A DNA stretch of 64,000 nucleotides from Bdellovibrionales bacterium (GTDB taxonomy: Bacteria; Bdellovibrionota; Bdellovibrionia; Bdellovibrionales; UBA1609), in the NCBI GenBank assembly GCA_019637855.1, contig JAHBUX010000005.1:62001-126000 (forward strand), in the 5' to 3' direction. The position numbers were made by a program, and so were the translations under genes. The notes beneath the pieces were generated by a model. That model worked only from the letters and a program-made list of their open reading frames with translations, was not told the origin of the DNA and ran no database searches. Position 1 is the stretch's first letter. The number at the start of each line of letters is the position of its first letter. Shown here piece by piece: positions 31,169-40,304 of the stretch.

Positions 31169-32335
31169 TTAGTCCTCCAGTTGCAGCAGAGGTTCAGTTT
31201 CAATCGGGAGCGAAACTTCTTCGACGATTTCAAGGCCATAACCCTTAAGACCCACGCGTTTGGCATGGCTGTTGGTGATCAAACGCAGTTTGCGCACACC
31301 GAGCGCCCGCAGAATCTGCGCCCCGATGCCGTAGTCGCGGTCGTCCGAGCGAAACACCTTTTTGCTCTCTTCCGTAACCGCTTCCCCTTGATCCATCTGA
31401 TGATAGCTCAACACGCGATTGCGCAGACGCTGTCCCATGTCTTCCAAGCGCAGGTAAATGAACACGCCGGTGCCTTCGTCTTGGATACGATTGAGCGACT
31501 CTTCGAGATAGTCTCCGGAACGCGTGCGCAAAGAGCGAAAAACATCGCCCATGATGCATTCCGAATGCACGCGCACCAGCACCGGCTGATCGGGATCAAT
31601 CGAGCCCTTCACCACGGCCACGTGCTCGCGACCATCCAGCGTATTCTCAAAAACATGAATGCGGAAATCCTTGCCGAAGCGTGAGGGCAGTTGCGCCTGC
31701 GCGCGCTCAACAAGGAAGGACTCATTTTGAATGCGATAGCGAATCAGAGACTCAATAGTTCCGATTTTGATCGAGTGCTTCTTCGCGAACTCGAGCAATT
31801 CGGGCATACGGGCCATAGTGCCATCAGGATTCATAATCTCACAGATCACAGCAGCAGGGTTCAAACCCGCCATACGCGCCAGATCCACACTGGCCTCGGT
31901 ATGACCGGCGCGTTTCAAAACGCCACCATCCTGTGCCCGAATCGGAAACACATGCCCCGGGACGATGATGTCTTCAGGACGAGCGGAAGGATTGGCCGCC
32001 ACTTTGATGGTCAGCGCGCGATCTGCGGCTGAAATGCCGGTCGATACGCCTTTGGCCGCTTCGATGCTGACCGTAAAGGCGGTGCGATTGGGCGAGCGAT
32101 TGTTTTCATCCTTGGTCATCAAGGGTAAATCCAAACGCGTGATCTGTTCCGAGGTCAGCGACAGGCAAATCAACCCACGCGCTTCGAGCGCCATGAAGTT
32201 CACCATCTGCGGAGTGATGTAGTCGGCGGCAATAATGAGATCGCCCTCGTTTTCACGGTCCTCATCATCCACCAGAATCACGGCTTTACCGCTTTTGATG
32301 TCCTCGATGATTTCAGGAATGGAATTTAAACTCAT
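31169..32335 (-). CDS. ribB: DHBP synthase with degenerate GTP cyclohydrolase II domain (RibBA/RibBX type)
   Basis: The N-terminal half (about residues 1-205) is 3,4-dihydroxy-2-butanone-4-phosphate synthase, with LVDDEDRENEGDLIIAADY and KRAGHTEASVDLARMAGL intact. The C-terminal half is GTP cyclohydrolase II-like (VRVHSECIMGDVF, RDYGIGAQILRALGVRKLRL) but lacks key residues. The zinc-binding CDCG stretch reads TRSG, and the REGRGIGL stretch reads LEDMGQRL. It resembles RibBX proteins, whose second domain has lost cyclohydrolase activity. The ATG at 32335 (MSLNSIPEI) overlaps the ribE stop (ATGA); the longer open frame lies over ribE and is not used. Confidence 0.9.
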   Translation of the reverse strand: MSLNSIPEIIEDIKSGKAVILVDDEDRENEGDLIIAADYITPQMVNFMALEARGLICLSLTSEQITRLDLPLMTKDENNRSPNRTAFTVSIEAAKGVSTGISAADRALTIKVAANPSARPEDIIVPGHVFPIRAQDGGVLKRAGHTEASVDLARMAGLNPAAVICEIMNPDGTMARMPELLEFAKKHSIKIGTIESLIRYRIQNESFLVERAQAQLPSRFGKDFRIHVFENTLDGREHVAVVKGSIDPDQPVLVRVHSECIMGDVFRSLRTRSGDYLEESLNRIQDEGTGVFIYLRLEDMGQRLRNRVLSYHQMDQGEAVTEESKKVFRSDDRDYGIGAQILRALGVRKLRLITNSHAKRVGLKGYGLEIVEEVSLPIETEPLLQLED

Positions 32336-32940
32336 GTCCGCATCTCCCCACGCAATTCGGCCAAACGCACCAAGCCGCGAGCCATATTGTCGGCCTCCAG
32401 ATTGACCATCGCTCCTACGTTCAGAGCTCCTAGGTTGGTGCGTTTCAAAGTTTCCGGAATCAGCCCCACCTGAAAGATGTCCGCAGTGACTGCGTTGATC
32501 GTCAGACTCACGCCGTTGATAGCGATGGAACCTTTGGGCCAAATCAGAGTTTTTAGCGCCGCAGGAAGGGCGATGGTCAGAGTTAAAGTTTCACCCTGGC
32601 GCTCGCTGCCCACCACCTGAGCGGTGACATCCACGTGACCGGTCACCAAGTGACCGTGCAGGCGATCGCCTAAACGTAGGGAGCGTTCGAGATTCACCAC
32701 CCTTCCCTTGACCCCAGAAGGGGTCAAACCGGTTACCCTGAGGGTCTCAGGTCCGAGGGCAAAAGTAAGGGCAGTGGGCGAGAAGGTTTCGACCGTCAAG
32801 CATACGCCATCGACCGCGATGCTATCGCCGGTCGCTATATCAGTGAAATTATTGGGTCTTTCCAGAGTGATCTGGAGGACCCCGGCGCGCTCTTGGCTGC
32901 TTTGAATCACAGCCGTCGTTTCGACGATTCCTGAAAACAC
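32332..32940 (-). CDS. ribE: Riboflavin synthase (alpha subunit)
   Basis: Final step, dismutation of two lumazine molecules to riboflavin. The start is GTG at 32940, giving the canonical (V/M)FSGIVETTAVI, with GAGGG 8 nt upstream; an upstream ATG would add 17 non-family residues. The 202 residues show two lumazine-binding repeats, the first ending near DRLHGHLVTGHVD and the second with SIAINGVSLTINAV and LIPETLKRTNLG. It is the first rib gene after clpB (81-nt gap) and overlaps ribBA by 4 nt. No FMN riboswitch fits in the short leader. Confidence 0.95.
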   Translation of the reverse strand: MFSGIVETTAVIQSSQERAGVLQITLERPNNFTDIATGDSIAVDGVCLTVETFSPTALTFALGPETLRVTGLTPSGVKGRVVNLERSLRLGDRLHGHLVTGHVDVTAQVVGSERQGETLTLTIALPAALKTLIWPKGSIAINGVSLTINAVTADIFQVGLIPETLKRTNLGALNVGAMVNLEADNMARGLVRLAELRGEMRT

Positions 32941-33021
32941 AAAATGCCCTCGATTTGGGGGCAAGCTACCCCCGCCTGAGAGTCGCGTCAAGTACCGGAA
33001 AACCCTTTAGATCTGGCTGCC

Positions 33022-35601
33022 TTAGCTGACCTTAAACTCGAGCTGTTTGCCGCTCAGTTTGACGTTCACTTTGTCGCCTGAACTGACCTTGCGCTCAAGG
33101 ATCAGTTTCGCCAAGGGATTTAGCACTTCCTTTTGCACCACACGCTTCAGCGGGCGGGCCCCGTAAACCGGGTCAAATCCTTGCTCACCTAACCAGCGCA
33201 TGGCGGCTGCATCGAAGTTCAAAGTGATGCGCTTTTCGCTCAAACGCTTTTCAACCTGAGCCAATTGCACTTTCACGATCTCTTGCAACTGCTCCGCACC
33301 AAGCGGATTGAAGATCACCGTTTCATCGATACGATTCAAAAACTCGGGCCGGAAATGGGCGCGCAAAGCTTCCATCACCAAGGCCTCGCGCTTTTCGGGC
33401 CTCAAGCTGTCATCGATGAGAGCTTGCGAACCCACGTTCGAGGTCATGATCATAACCGTGTTCTTAAAATCCACCGTGCGGCCCTGTCCGTCGGTTAGGC
33501 GACCGTCGTCCAATACCTGTAAGAGAACGTTAAAAACTTCGGGATGAGCTTTTTCGATCTCGTCGAGCAAGATCACGCTATACGGACGGCGACGAATCCG
33601 CTCGGTCAGTTGACCGCCCTCTTCGTAACCCACGTATCCCGGGGGCGCGCCGATCAGACGCGAAACCGCGTGTTTCTCCATATACTCGGACATATCGATG
33701 CGCACGACCGCCTCTTCGGTATCGAAGAGAAATTCAGCCAAGGCTTTGGCAGTTTCGGTTTTACCCACACCGGTCGGACCAAGGAAAATAAAGCTGCCAA
33801 TCGGACGATTGGGATCAGAAATTTCAGCCCGGGCACGACGAATGGCATCCGCCACCACTTGCAAAGCATGATCTTGCCCCTTCACGCGCTGGCGCAAATG
33901 ATCTTCGAGATGAAGGAGCTTCTCACTCTCGGATTCGAGCATTTTGCTGACTGGAATGCCAGTCCACTTGGCCACCACTTCGGCGATCTCTTCAGGGCCG
34001 ACCTCTTCTTTGAGCATGCGGTTCTGGCGTTTTTGCACGCGCGAGTTCATTTCACCCAGCTGTTTTTCCAAGTCGGGCAAACGTCCGTACTTCAACTCGG
34101 CCGCGCGGCCCAAATTGCCTTCGCGTTCCGCGCGTTCAATATCGACGCGGGCTGCCTCAATCTCCTGCTTGGTCTTCTTGAGGTCTTGAATCTCGCGTTT
34201 TTCGTCTTCCCACTGCGCTTTGAGCAGATTGACGCTCTTGTTGAGCTCTTCAATCTCGCGCTCAACCGCCTGCAGACGCTCGCGCGCCGGAGTGTCTTTT
34301 TCCTTGAGCAAGGCTTCGCGCTCGATTTGCAGCTGCATCACTTTGCGCTGAATCTCATCGATACTGTGCGGGACGCTGTTGATCTCAATACCTAAGCGCG
34401 ACGCCGCCTCATCCATCAAGTCGATGGCTTTATCCGGCAGGAAGCGATTGGTGATGTAGCGTTGTGAGAGTTTGACCGCCGCTACAATGGCCGCATCGGT
34501 AATGCGTACTCCATGGTGCACTTCGTATTTCTCTTTTAAGCCGCGCAAGATGGTGATGGCGTCAGGCACGGTGGGCTCATCGACCAGCACGGTTTGAAAA
34601 CGGCGCTCCAACGCTTTGTCCTTTTCGATGTACTCGCGATACTCGTCCAGGGTGGTGGCGCCGATACAGCGCAGCTCACCACGGGCCAAGGCCGGCTTTA
34701 AAATCTGCGACGCATCCATCGCACCTTCCGACTTACCGGCACCCACCAAAGTGTGGATTTCATCGATAAACAAGACGATGCGGCCTTCGGAAGACGTCAC
34801 TTCTTTAACCACCGCCTTCAGACGATCTTCGAACTCACCCCGATATTTAGCACCGGCCACCAACGACCCCATATCCAAGGCCATCAGTCGTTTATTCAGC
34901 AAGACCTCAGGCACATCGCGATTGGTGATCCGCAAAGCTAAGCCTTCGGCAATCGCAGTTTTCCCCACACCGGGTTCACCGATCAAAACCGGGTTGTTTT
35001 TTGTTCGTCGAGCCAGCACCTGGATCACGCGGCGAATCTCTTCTTCGCGCCCAACCACGGGATCAAGCTTGCCTGATTCGGCAAGTTCAGTAAGGTCACG
35101 CGCGTACTTGTTTAACACGTCAAATTTGTTTTCCGGAGTGTCGTCCGTCACTTTTGAATTTCCTCTCAATTCAGTCAAAGCCTCTTGAAATCCAGAGGCG
35201 TTCACACGGTTGCGTTCAAAGATCTTTTGCACTTCAGGGGCCGAGCCGCGCAATGCAGCCAGCATAAAATGCTCGGTGGAGATAAACTGATCACCCATGT
35301 TCCGCGAGATCTTTTCGGCCTCGCTAAAAAGGCGTTGCAAAGATGAGCTTGCCACCACCCGCACACCGGAGCCGGTGACGGTGGGCAGAGTGTCGAGCCG
35401 ACGCTCAACATCCTGAACGAGGGCCTGAACAGAGGCCTGCATGCGCTCCAGCACGCGCGGTACGATCCCATCTTGTTGACGAAGGATCTCCAAAACCAAA
35501 TGCTCGGGCTCCACAGCCGCATTGTGCCGCCCTTCAGCCGCACGGGCGGCGGCTTGCATGGCTTCCTGGCTTTTCTGTGTCATTTTCTCAATATCACTCA
35601 T
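33022..35601 (-). CDS. clpB: ATP-dependent chaperone ClpB
   Basis: Hexameric AAA+ disaggregase acting with DnaK on aggregated proteins. The 859 residues match the family (E. coli 857). Clp-N repeats come first, then NBD1 (Walker [28 protein letters not shown]), the coiled-coil M domain (about residues 410-530), NBD2 ([33 protein letters not shown]) and the ClpB-type C terminus. AAGGA lies 6 nt before the ATG. No obvious sigma-32 box was seen in the 60 nt to the divergent 4-Cys gene. Confidence 0.98.
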   Translation of the reverse strand: MSDIEKMTQKSQEAMQAAARAAEGRHNAAVEPEHLVLEILRQQDGIVPRVLERMQASVQALVQDVERRLDTLPTVTGSGVRVVASSSLQRLFSEAEKISRNMGDQFISTEHFMLAALRGSAPEVQKIFERNRVNASGFQEALTELRGNSKVTDDTPENKFDVLNKYARDLTELAESGKLDPVVGREEEIRRVIQVLARRTKNNPVLIGEPGVGKTAIAEGLALRITNRDVPEVLLNKRLMALDMGSLVAGAKYRGEFEDRLKAVVKEVTSSEGRIVLFIDEIHTLVGAGKSEGAMDASQILKPALARGELRCIGATTLDEYREYIEKDKALERRFQTVLVDEPTVPDAITILRGLKEKYEVHHGVRITDAAIVAAVKLSQRYITNRFLPDKAIDLMDEAASRLGIEINSVPHSIDEIQRKVMQLQIEREALLKEKDTPARERLQAVEREIEELNKSVNLLKAQWEDEKREIQDLKKTKQEIEAARVDIERAEREGNLGRAAELKYGRLPDLEKQLGEMNSRVQKRQNRMLKEEVGPEEIAEVVAKWTGIPVSKMLESESEKLLHLEDHLRQRVKGQDHALQVVADAIRRARAEISDPNRPIGSFIFLGPTGVGKTETAKALAEFLFDTEEAVVRIDMSEYMEKHAVSRLIGAPPGYVGYEEGGQLTERIRRRPYSVILLDEIEKAHPEVFNVLLQVLDDGRLTDGQGRTVDFKNTVMIMTSNVGSQALIDDSLRPEKREALVMEALRAHFRPEFLNRIDETVIFNPLGAEQLQEIVKVQLAQVEKRLSEKRITLNFDAAAMRWLGEQGFDPVYGARPLKRVVQKEVLNPLAKLILERKVSSGDKVNVKLSGKQLEFKVS

Positions 35602-35661
35602 GCTTTGTCCTTGACCTCTCTTAGGCCTCCAATCAATTTGGGGCCCAACCAGGGATTGTCA

Positions 35662-35913
35662 ATGCCGACGCCTCACAAGAATACCCATAGGAACACTCCG
35701 GCTCGCCGCAGCCTTATCCTCGATCCTATTCATCCTAAAGACTATCAGCAGCTGACCATCATTCACGCCTGCGAGCAGTGCAGCCACTTTGCGCCTGGCG
35801 ATAGAAGCTGCACCCTTGGGTATGTGGCCGAAAATCATTTGGCGGAAACCCAAAAACACAACTACGAACTCTATGGCAAAGTGGCCTTTTGCCGCTTCTC
35901 CGAAATCGATTAG
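35662..35913 (+). CDS. Small hypothetical protein with four cysteines (83 aa)
   Basis: No family recognised. From the ATG at 35662 (AGGGA 7 nt upstream) it has 83 residues with four cysteines, C37 and C40 in HACEQC, C50 in RSCTLGY and C77 in AFCRF. They could bind a zinc ion or an iron-sulfur cluster. There is no signal peptide or membrane segment; the N terminus is basic (HKNTHRNTPARRS). It is divergent from clpB and 72 nt before a hydrolase gene. Confidence 0.65.
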   Translation: MPTPHKNTHRNTPARRSLILDPIHPKDYQQLTIIHACEQCSHFAPGDRSCTLGYVAENHLAETQKHNYELYGKVAFCRFSEID

Positions 35914-35985
35914 TCGCGAGAACGCCCGCAGGCCAACTCTTTCTAGCTCTTGACCAATCGCATTCCGTTGCCCACGCTGGAGGCG

Positions 35986-36897
35986 ATGTCTGAGTTATGG
36001 TTGGTCATCGCGGCAGGCGCGGTGGTTTTCATTGGGCTTGTTCTGCTTTTTCGGCGGCGCCGCCCAGCCTTCGTACCTTTCGCTGATACCGAAGTCCGCT
36101 CCGCAGATGTCGACGGCTGGAAAATCCGTTACTTGATCAGCGGCCGAGGGCCTTACTTGCTTCTAGTGCATGGCATCGGCGCCAATCTATTCTGCTGGCG
36201 GTTTATCGCCCCGCTTTTAGCCCAGCACTTCACAGTGGTGGCATTTGATCTTCCAGGCTTTGGCCAAAGCAGCGCTCTACCAGGCGCCGCCTATGGACTA
36301 GATGATCAGGTTCCGCGGGTGAAGTCCTTTATGGACAAGCTGGGTATTCGACAGGCTTACGTCGTGGGCAACTCGATGGGCGGCAATATCGCCCTGTGGC
36401 TTTCATTACTGCATCCCGAACGCGTCTTAGGTTGTGCTGTGATCGCGCCCGCGACTAGTCGTCGGTTGGTACCTATGTCTGTACGCCATTTGGCGTGGAT
36501 GGCGCCGCCGCTGTCTTTGTTGCTCACCCGCCAGGCGATGGGCTGGGCCCATCGGCGCACCGTCAGCAAGAGAGAGTTGGTCGACGCCGATCGCATCGAA
36601 GAGACGTTTAGGACCTATGGTCGCTCACCGCAAGCCGTGCGCAGCTTCTTGCTAGCAACGGAAGCAATTCGCGATCCACGCTTACCGAGCGCGCTGGCGG
36701 CGTTAAAAATTCCGCTGCTTATACTGTGGGGCTCACGCGATCGCTTGGTTATGCGACAGGTGATCGACGAGCTGGAATCCGCTGTGGAAGCCTCGGAGAG
36801 CCATGTGCACATGGGTGGCGGGCATCACCTGCAGGAAGATGAACCGGAGTGGGTGACAGAAAAACTCCTGGCCTTTTTTACCGTCCTGCACGACTAA
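35986..36897 (+). CDS. Membrane-anchored alpha/beta hydrolase
   Basis: An alpha/beta-hydrolase fold enzyme, probably an esterase- or lipase-like hydrolase of unknown substrate. The ATG at 35986 opens an N-terminal anchor (LWLVIAAGAVVFIGLVLLF). The fold shows the oxyanion HGIGANLF motif, FDLPGFGQSS, the nucleophile elbow VVGNSMGGN, the acid in LWGSRDRLV and the base in MGGGHHLQEDEP, so the Ser-Asp-His triad appears complete. GGAGG lies very close to the ATG; a TTG at 35950 is the alternative start (315 aa). It appears transcribed with the 4-Cys gene or alone. Confidence 0.82.
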   Translation: MSELWLVIAAGAVVFIGLVLLFRRRRPAFVPFADTEVRSADVDGWKIRYLISGRGPYLLLVHGIGANLFCWRFIAPLLAQHFTVVAFDLPGFGQSSALPGAAYGLDDQVPRVKSFMDKLGIRQAYVVGNSMGGNIALWLSLLHPERVLGCAVIAPATSRRLVPMSVRHLAWMAPPLSLLLTRQAMGWAHRRTVSKRELVDADRIEETFRTYGRSPQAVRSFLLATEAIRDPRLPSALAALKIPLLILWGSRDRLVMRQVIDELESAVEASESHVHMGGGHHLQEDEPEWVTEKLLAFFTVLHD

Positions 36898-37284
36898 ACT
36901 CCCCACGACATACATCCTTTTCCCGACGATCGTCACTCGATCGAAAGGCCAAGTTTTCCGTCACAAAGTCCAATTTAGACTCTCGCCCTGTCAAGAATCC
37001 GATGGCGACGACGAAATGTTATGCGTGAGCGAGGTGAGGTGAATGCACATGCACCACACACCATCGCGAAGAGAACAACAACTCTAACCGGACTGTTGGA
37101 AGCGAAACCGCCCCAGTCGAATGAAGGAGGATCAAGGACGACCGGAGTCGTACAAGGAAAACTTAGTGAGAGGTAAAGTTTTAAACGTACCCTTTTAATT
37201 CAACGGCAATGGATGCCGCCCCTCAAGAGAGGGATTCGACAAGGAGGAATATTAAAGATTATTTTTTAACGGAGGATTTTTACA
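36898..37284 (+). other. 387-nt leader/promoter region of flagellin
   Basis: No gene seen. The last 100 nt are purine-rich with two GGAGG sites; the nearest one (GGAGGA, 8 nt before the flagellin ATG) is the ribosome binding site. TAAAGTTT at 37174-37181 equals the sigma-28 -35 consensus, but the sequence 11 nt downstream (TTTTAATT) does not resemble GCCGATAA. A GACGATCGTC palindrome lies near 36925. The flagellin mRNA probably has a long untranslated leader. Confidence 0.35.
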
Positions 37285-38121
37285 ATGGGAATGCGAGTTT
37301 CAACAAATATCGCTGCTATCAATGCTCAACGTAACTTGAGCGGCAGCCAGTTCAACATTCAAAGCAGCTTGGAAAAGCTGTCTTCTGGTTCCAGAATCAA
37401 CAAAGCCGCTGACGACGCCGCAGGTTTGGCCATCAGCGAAAACTTAAAAGCACAAATCCGCTCGACTCGCCAGGCGAACCGTAACGCCAACGATGGTATC
37501 TCGATGGTGCAAACCGCTGAAGGTGGTTTGAACGAAATCGGTAACATCATCGTTCGTATGCGCGAACTGGGTATCCAAGCCGCTTCTGACACTGTCAGCA
37601 ACGTAGAGCGCGGATTCGTGGACAAAGAGATTCAACAATTGAAGTCTGAATTGCAACGTATCGCTTCGGTAACCACTTGGGGAAAAACCAAGTTGCTGGA
37701 CGGCACGACTCCGACTTTCGACTTTCAAGTTGGTATCTTTAACAACGACATCGAAGATCGCATCTCGTTTGACGCCGCTACTAACGTAGCCACTCTGGAC
37801 GCTCTGGGCCTTTCGGGCTTGGACTACACCCAGAAGGAAGGCGCTCAGACCGCTTTGCAGGCCCTCGATGCTGCTCAAGAAAACGTGAACGGTATGCGCT
37901 CGAACCTCGGTGCGTTGCAAAACCGTTTGCTCTCGACCGTGAACAACCTCGGTGTGTTCGAAGAGAACATGTCGGCTGCCAACAGCCGTATCCGCGACAC
38001 CGACATGGCCAACGCTTCTGCCGAACTCACTCGCAACAACATCATGTTGCAAGCTTCGACTTCTGCACTAGCTCAAGCCAACACGTCGAACCAAGCCGCT
38101 CTGACTTTGATTCGTAGTTAA
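37285..38121 (+). CDS. fliC: Flagellin
   Basis: Subunit of the flagellar filament, exported by the flagellar type III system. The 278 residues consist almost only of the conserved D0/D1 ends: RVSTNIAAINAQRNL, LSSGSRINKAADDAAGLAIS and GGLNEIGNIIVRMRELGIQAA at the N side, and GALQNRLLSTVNNLGVFEEN, RIRDTDMANASAELTRNN and LAQANTSNQAALTLIR at the C side. A short middle of about 50 residues replaces the D2/D3 domains, giving a smooth, small filament protein. Strong ribosome binding site. Monocistronic; a terminator follows. Confidence 0.98.
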   Translation: MGMRVSTNIAAINAQRNLSGSQFNIQSSLEKLSSGSRINKAADDAAGLAISENLKAQIRSTRQANRNANDGISMVQTAEGGLNEIGNIIVRMRELGIQAASDTVSNVERGFVDKEIQQLKSELQRIASVTTWGKTKLLDGTTPTFDFQVGIFNNDIEDRISFDAATNVATLDALGLSGLDYTQKEGAQTALQALDAAQENVNGMRSNLGALQNRLLSTVNNLGVFEENMSAANSRIRDTDMANASAELTRNNIMLQASTSALAQANTSNQAALTLIRS

Positions 38122-38156
38122 TTGAGATCAGATCTAATCTAGGTCTTGATAACTCG

Positions 38157-38191
38157 GAAACCCGGCTCCTCTCAGCCGGGTTTCTTTTTTT
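38157..38191 (+). terminator. Flagellin terminator
   Basis: GAAACCCGGCT and AGCCGGGTTTC (11-bp stem, 6-nt loop), followed by TTTTTTT. Confidence 0.92.
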
Positions 38192-38324
38192 GACACGCCG
38201 CATATGCGACCCACTTCCCCCTCGACTCGAGAAAATCTCCTACGATAAAAAATCTAGGCAGCGGTTTTTTTTGCCGCTACCATCGGTCTTGTTCATCAAA
38301 CGGAATTTTCAGACGGGAGTCTCT

Positions 38325-38792
38325 ATGGCGAAGAAGAAAAAAAGCACGAAGAAAGCTGGCAAAAAAGCCACCAAGAAGGCCGCGAAAACGACGAAGAAGG
38401 CCAGCAAGAAAGCTGCTCCGAAAAAGGCAGCTAAAAAGGCGACTAAGAAAGCCACCAAAAAAGCAGCTCCGAAAAAAGCGACTAAAAAAGCCGCTCCCAA
38501 AGCGAAGGCCAAAGCAAAAGCTAAACCCGCTAAGAAGAAAGACACTTTGAAAACCGCTGGCGCCATGGGCGCAGGTGCAGTTGCCGGTGCGATGACCAAC
38601 CCCTACTCGGCTCCGTCGCAAATGGATGACGAGGAAGGAACGGACTTCGAAGCTATGAGCGAGTCGATGGAAAGCGACGATGGTTCGGAAGAAGACACCT
38701 TCACCGAGACCGAAGTTGAAAACTATGACGACGATGGCGATGTTGATGACGACGTTGCAGAAGAGAGCGACGACGACGAAGGTTACTTCTAG
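38325..38792 (+). CDS. Histone H1-like basic protein with acidic C-terminal tail (155 aa)
   Basis: Three sections by composition. Residues 1-80 are Lys/Ala/Pro repeats (KKATKKA, KKAAPKKA types) like the C-terminal domain of eukaryotic histone H1 and bacterial H1-like or AlgP-like proteins. A short Gly/Ala/Met patch (TAGAMGAGAVAGAMTNPYSAP) follows. The last 60 residues are strongly acidic (Glu/Asp/Ser; DDDGDVDDDVAEESDDDEGYF). A DNA- or RNA-compacting role is inferred. The ATG at 38325 follows GACGGGAG; upstream in-frame codons overlap the flagellin terminator. It stands alone between two terminators. Confidence 0.75.
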   Translation: MAKKKKSTKKAGKKATKKAAKTTKKASKKAAPKKAAKKATKKATKKAAPKKATKKAAPKAKAKAKAKPAKKKDTLKTAGAMGAGAVAGAMTNPYSAPSQMDDEEGTDFEAMSESMESDDGSEEDTFTETEVENYDDDGDVDDDVAEESDDDEGYF

Positions 38793-38822
38793 TCAAAGCA
38801 TGAAGTCATAAGCTGACTTAAC

Positions 38823-38852
38823 AAAGGCTCCGGGGACCGGAGCCTTTTGTTT
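38823..38852 (+). terminator. Terminator of the H1-like gene
   Basis: AAGGCTCCGG and CCGGAGCCTT flank a short loop and are followed by TTGTTTTT. Confidence 0.88.
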
Positions 38853-38988
38853 TTGAAACTCGACAACTTTGCTATGAGCACCGTCACGCTCCGCATTTCC
38901 ATTGCCCTTCAATTGGTTTGGATCAAAAATCTCTCGAACTGACGCTTATAGGCCATCGGAATGGCCGCCAACCTTTGAAGGGGTATTT

Positions 38989-40248
38989 ATGAGAAACAAT
39001 TCGTTCGTCAAAACTCTCGGCCTGTGTGCCGCATTCGTCATGGGTGCCCAAGCTGGTGCCGCAGGTTTCGAAAAATCCATTATGTTCGGCGGTAAGACGT
39101 CCGGTATTGCTGGTATTGGAACGCCACAAATGCAGGGTGCAGATGCTCTTTACTTTAACCCTGCGGGTCTTGCGACGGATAAGGTGGGACACGAAGTCAC
39201 TCTCAACGTCTCCCCCACTTGGCCGAAGTTTAAGGCGCCTGTCGCCTCTAATGACACGCAGATGACCTCAGAGACAGTCACTGTTTTACCGGCGTCTCTG
39301 ATGTATCAGCATTCGCTCAACGAAGATTGGGGACTTGGAATCGGCCTATACTCTTCTGGCGGCACTGAAGCTAAGTACGACAACATCAGTCTTTCACCCC
39401 TAGTCGGAACGCCCGTAGCCAAGGCTGAACTTCAGGTGATCGAACTTGCTCTCGGCGCTGGCTACAAAATTAGCGATGCTTGGAAGGTCGGCGTTTCTTA
39501 CCGTATTATCAACGCTACCGGTGAATTTGGTTTTCTATCGCCCTACCCTCCTCCGTCTTATGCCGGAGTCGCCAATACCATTCTCAAAGATGTTAACGGC
39601 ACAAACTACGCCGCATTCAAAGTCGGCGCCCAATACAAAATGAGCGAAAGCACGACTTTGGGCTTCACTTACCGCTCTGATGCACAGTTCAAAGCGAAAG
39701 CTAAGGCTGATCTCAACGTTCATGCCGGCAGTCTTACGCCTGCCGCAAAAGACGCCGACGTTAAACTTCTGGCAACCCTGCCCGATGCATACACCATTGG
39801 CGTTAAGCATGTGTTGAGCGAGAACTGGAATCTCTACGGAGAATATGTTTATACCGTCTACAGCCGCATGCAAACCGCTCAGATCGAGGGTAAAATCGCT
39901 GCACTAAACAATCCAGCCATTGAATTTGGATGGAAAGATCAAACTAACGTTCGCCTTGCTGGAGAATACTTAGGATTAAGTGCACCGATTCGCTTCGGCT
40001 ACATCTACACTTCGGCTGTAACAGACAAACAATTTGCCAAAGCGTACTTCGCTCCTCCTGGTCCCGCCCATACGCTGACCTTGGGATCAGGAATGAACTT
40101 CGGAGAGACGATGTCACTCAATGGAGGTCTTGAGTACACGTGGGCCTCCGCGGACGCAGGCACTTCGCCAAAGAGTGTCGGCACTAAAACAGGAACATAT
40201 GCTGTCACTGAGTACGCATTGCATGTGGGCCTTAGCTACGGTTTCTAA
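38989..40248 (+). CDS. FadL/OmpP1/TodX-family outer-membrane transport protein
   Basis: A long-chain fatty acid or hydrophobic-compound porin of the outer membrane. From the ATG at 38989 (GAAGGGG upstream) a signal peptide (MRNNSFVKTLGLCAAFVMGAQAGA) precedes a 14-strand-type barrel. The family N-terminal hatch signature is seen in IAGIGTPQMQGADALYFNPAGLA. Alternating aromatic strands continue (LMYQHSLNEDWGLGIGLYS, SYRIINATGEFGF, TLGFTYRSDAQFKA), ending in LHVGLSYGF with the terminal Phe. 419 residues, close to the family average. A small exported-protein gene follows 56 nt later, probably cotranscribed. Confidence 0.88.
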   Translation: MRNNSFVKTLGLCAAFVMGAQAGAAGFEKSIMFGGKTSGIAGIGTPQMQGADALYFNPAGLATDKVGHEVTLNVSPTWPKFKAPVASNDTQMTSETVTVLPASLMYQHSLNEDWGLGIGLYSSGGTEAKYDNISLSPLVGTPVAKAELQVIELALGAGYKISDAWKVGVSYRIINATGEFGFLSPYPPPSYAGVANTILKDVNGTNYAAFKVGAQYKMSESTTLGFTYRSDAQFKAKAKADLNVHAGSLTPAAKDADVKLLATLPDAYTIGVKHVLSENWNLYGEYVYTVYSRMQTAQIEGKIAALNNPAIEFGWKDQTNVRLAGEYLGLSAPIRFGYIYTSAVTDKQFAKAYFAPPGPAHTLTLGSGMNFGETMSLNGGLEYTWASADAGTSPKSVGTKTGTYAVTEYALHVGLSYGF

Positions 40249-40304
40249 AATCTATGTTAAGGAAGGTGCGAGGCCTTCCTACTTTATCTCGGGAGGGGGA
40301 ATGC

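Noticed and set aside
32941-33021. FMN riboswitch before ribE
   Set aside because: The gap is only about 80 nt and holds a simple GGGGG/CCCCC hairpin (near 32957-32973). The conserved FMN riboswitch elements are not visible and would not fit.
37174-37200. Sigma-28 promoter for flagellin
   Set aside because: TAAAGTTT matches the -35 consensus, but the -10 position reads TTTTAATT instead of GCCGATAA, so I do not call the promoter.
38325-38600. Simple-sequence repeat or CRISPR-like array in the Lys/Ala region
   Set aside because: The repetition is at protein level (KKA units) with variable codons inside a well-formed gene; no regular spacer structure.
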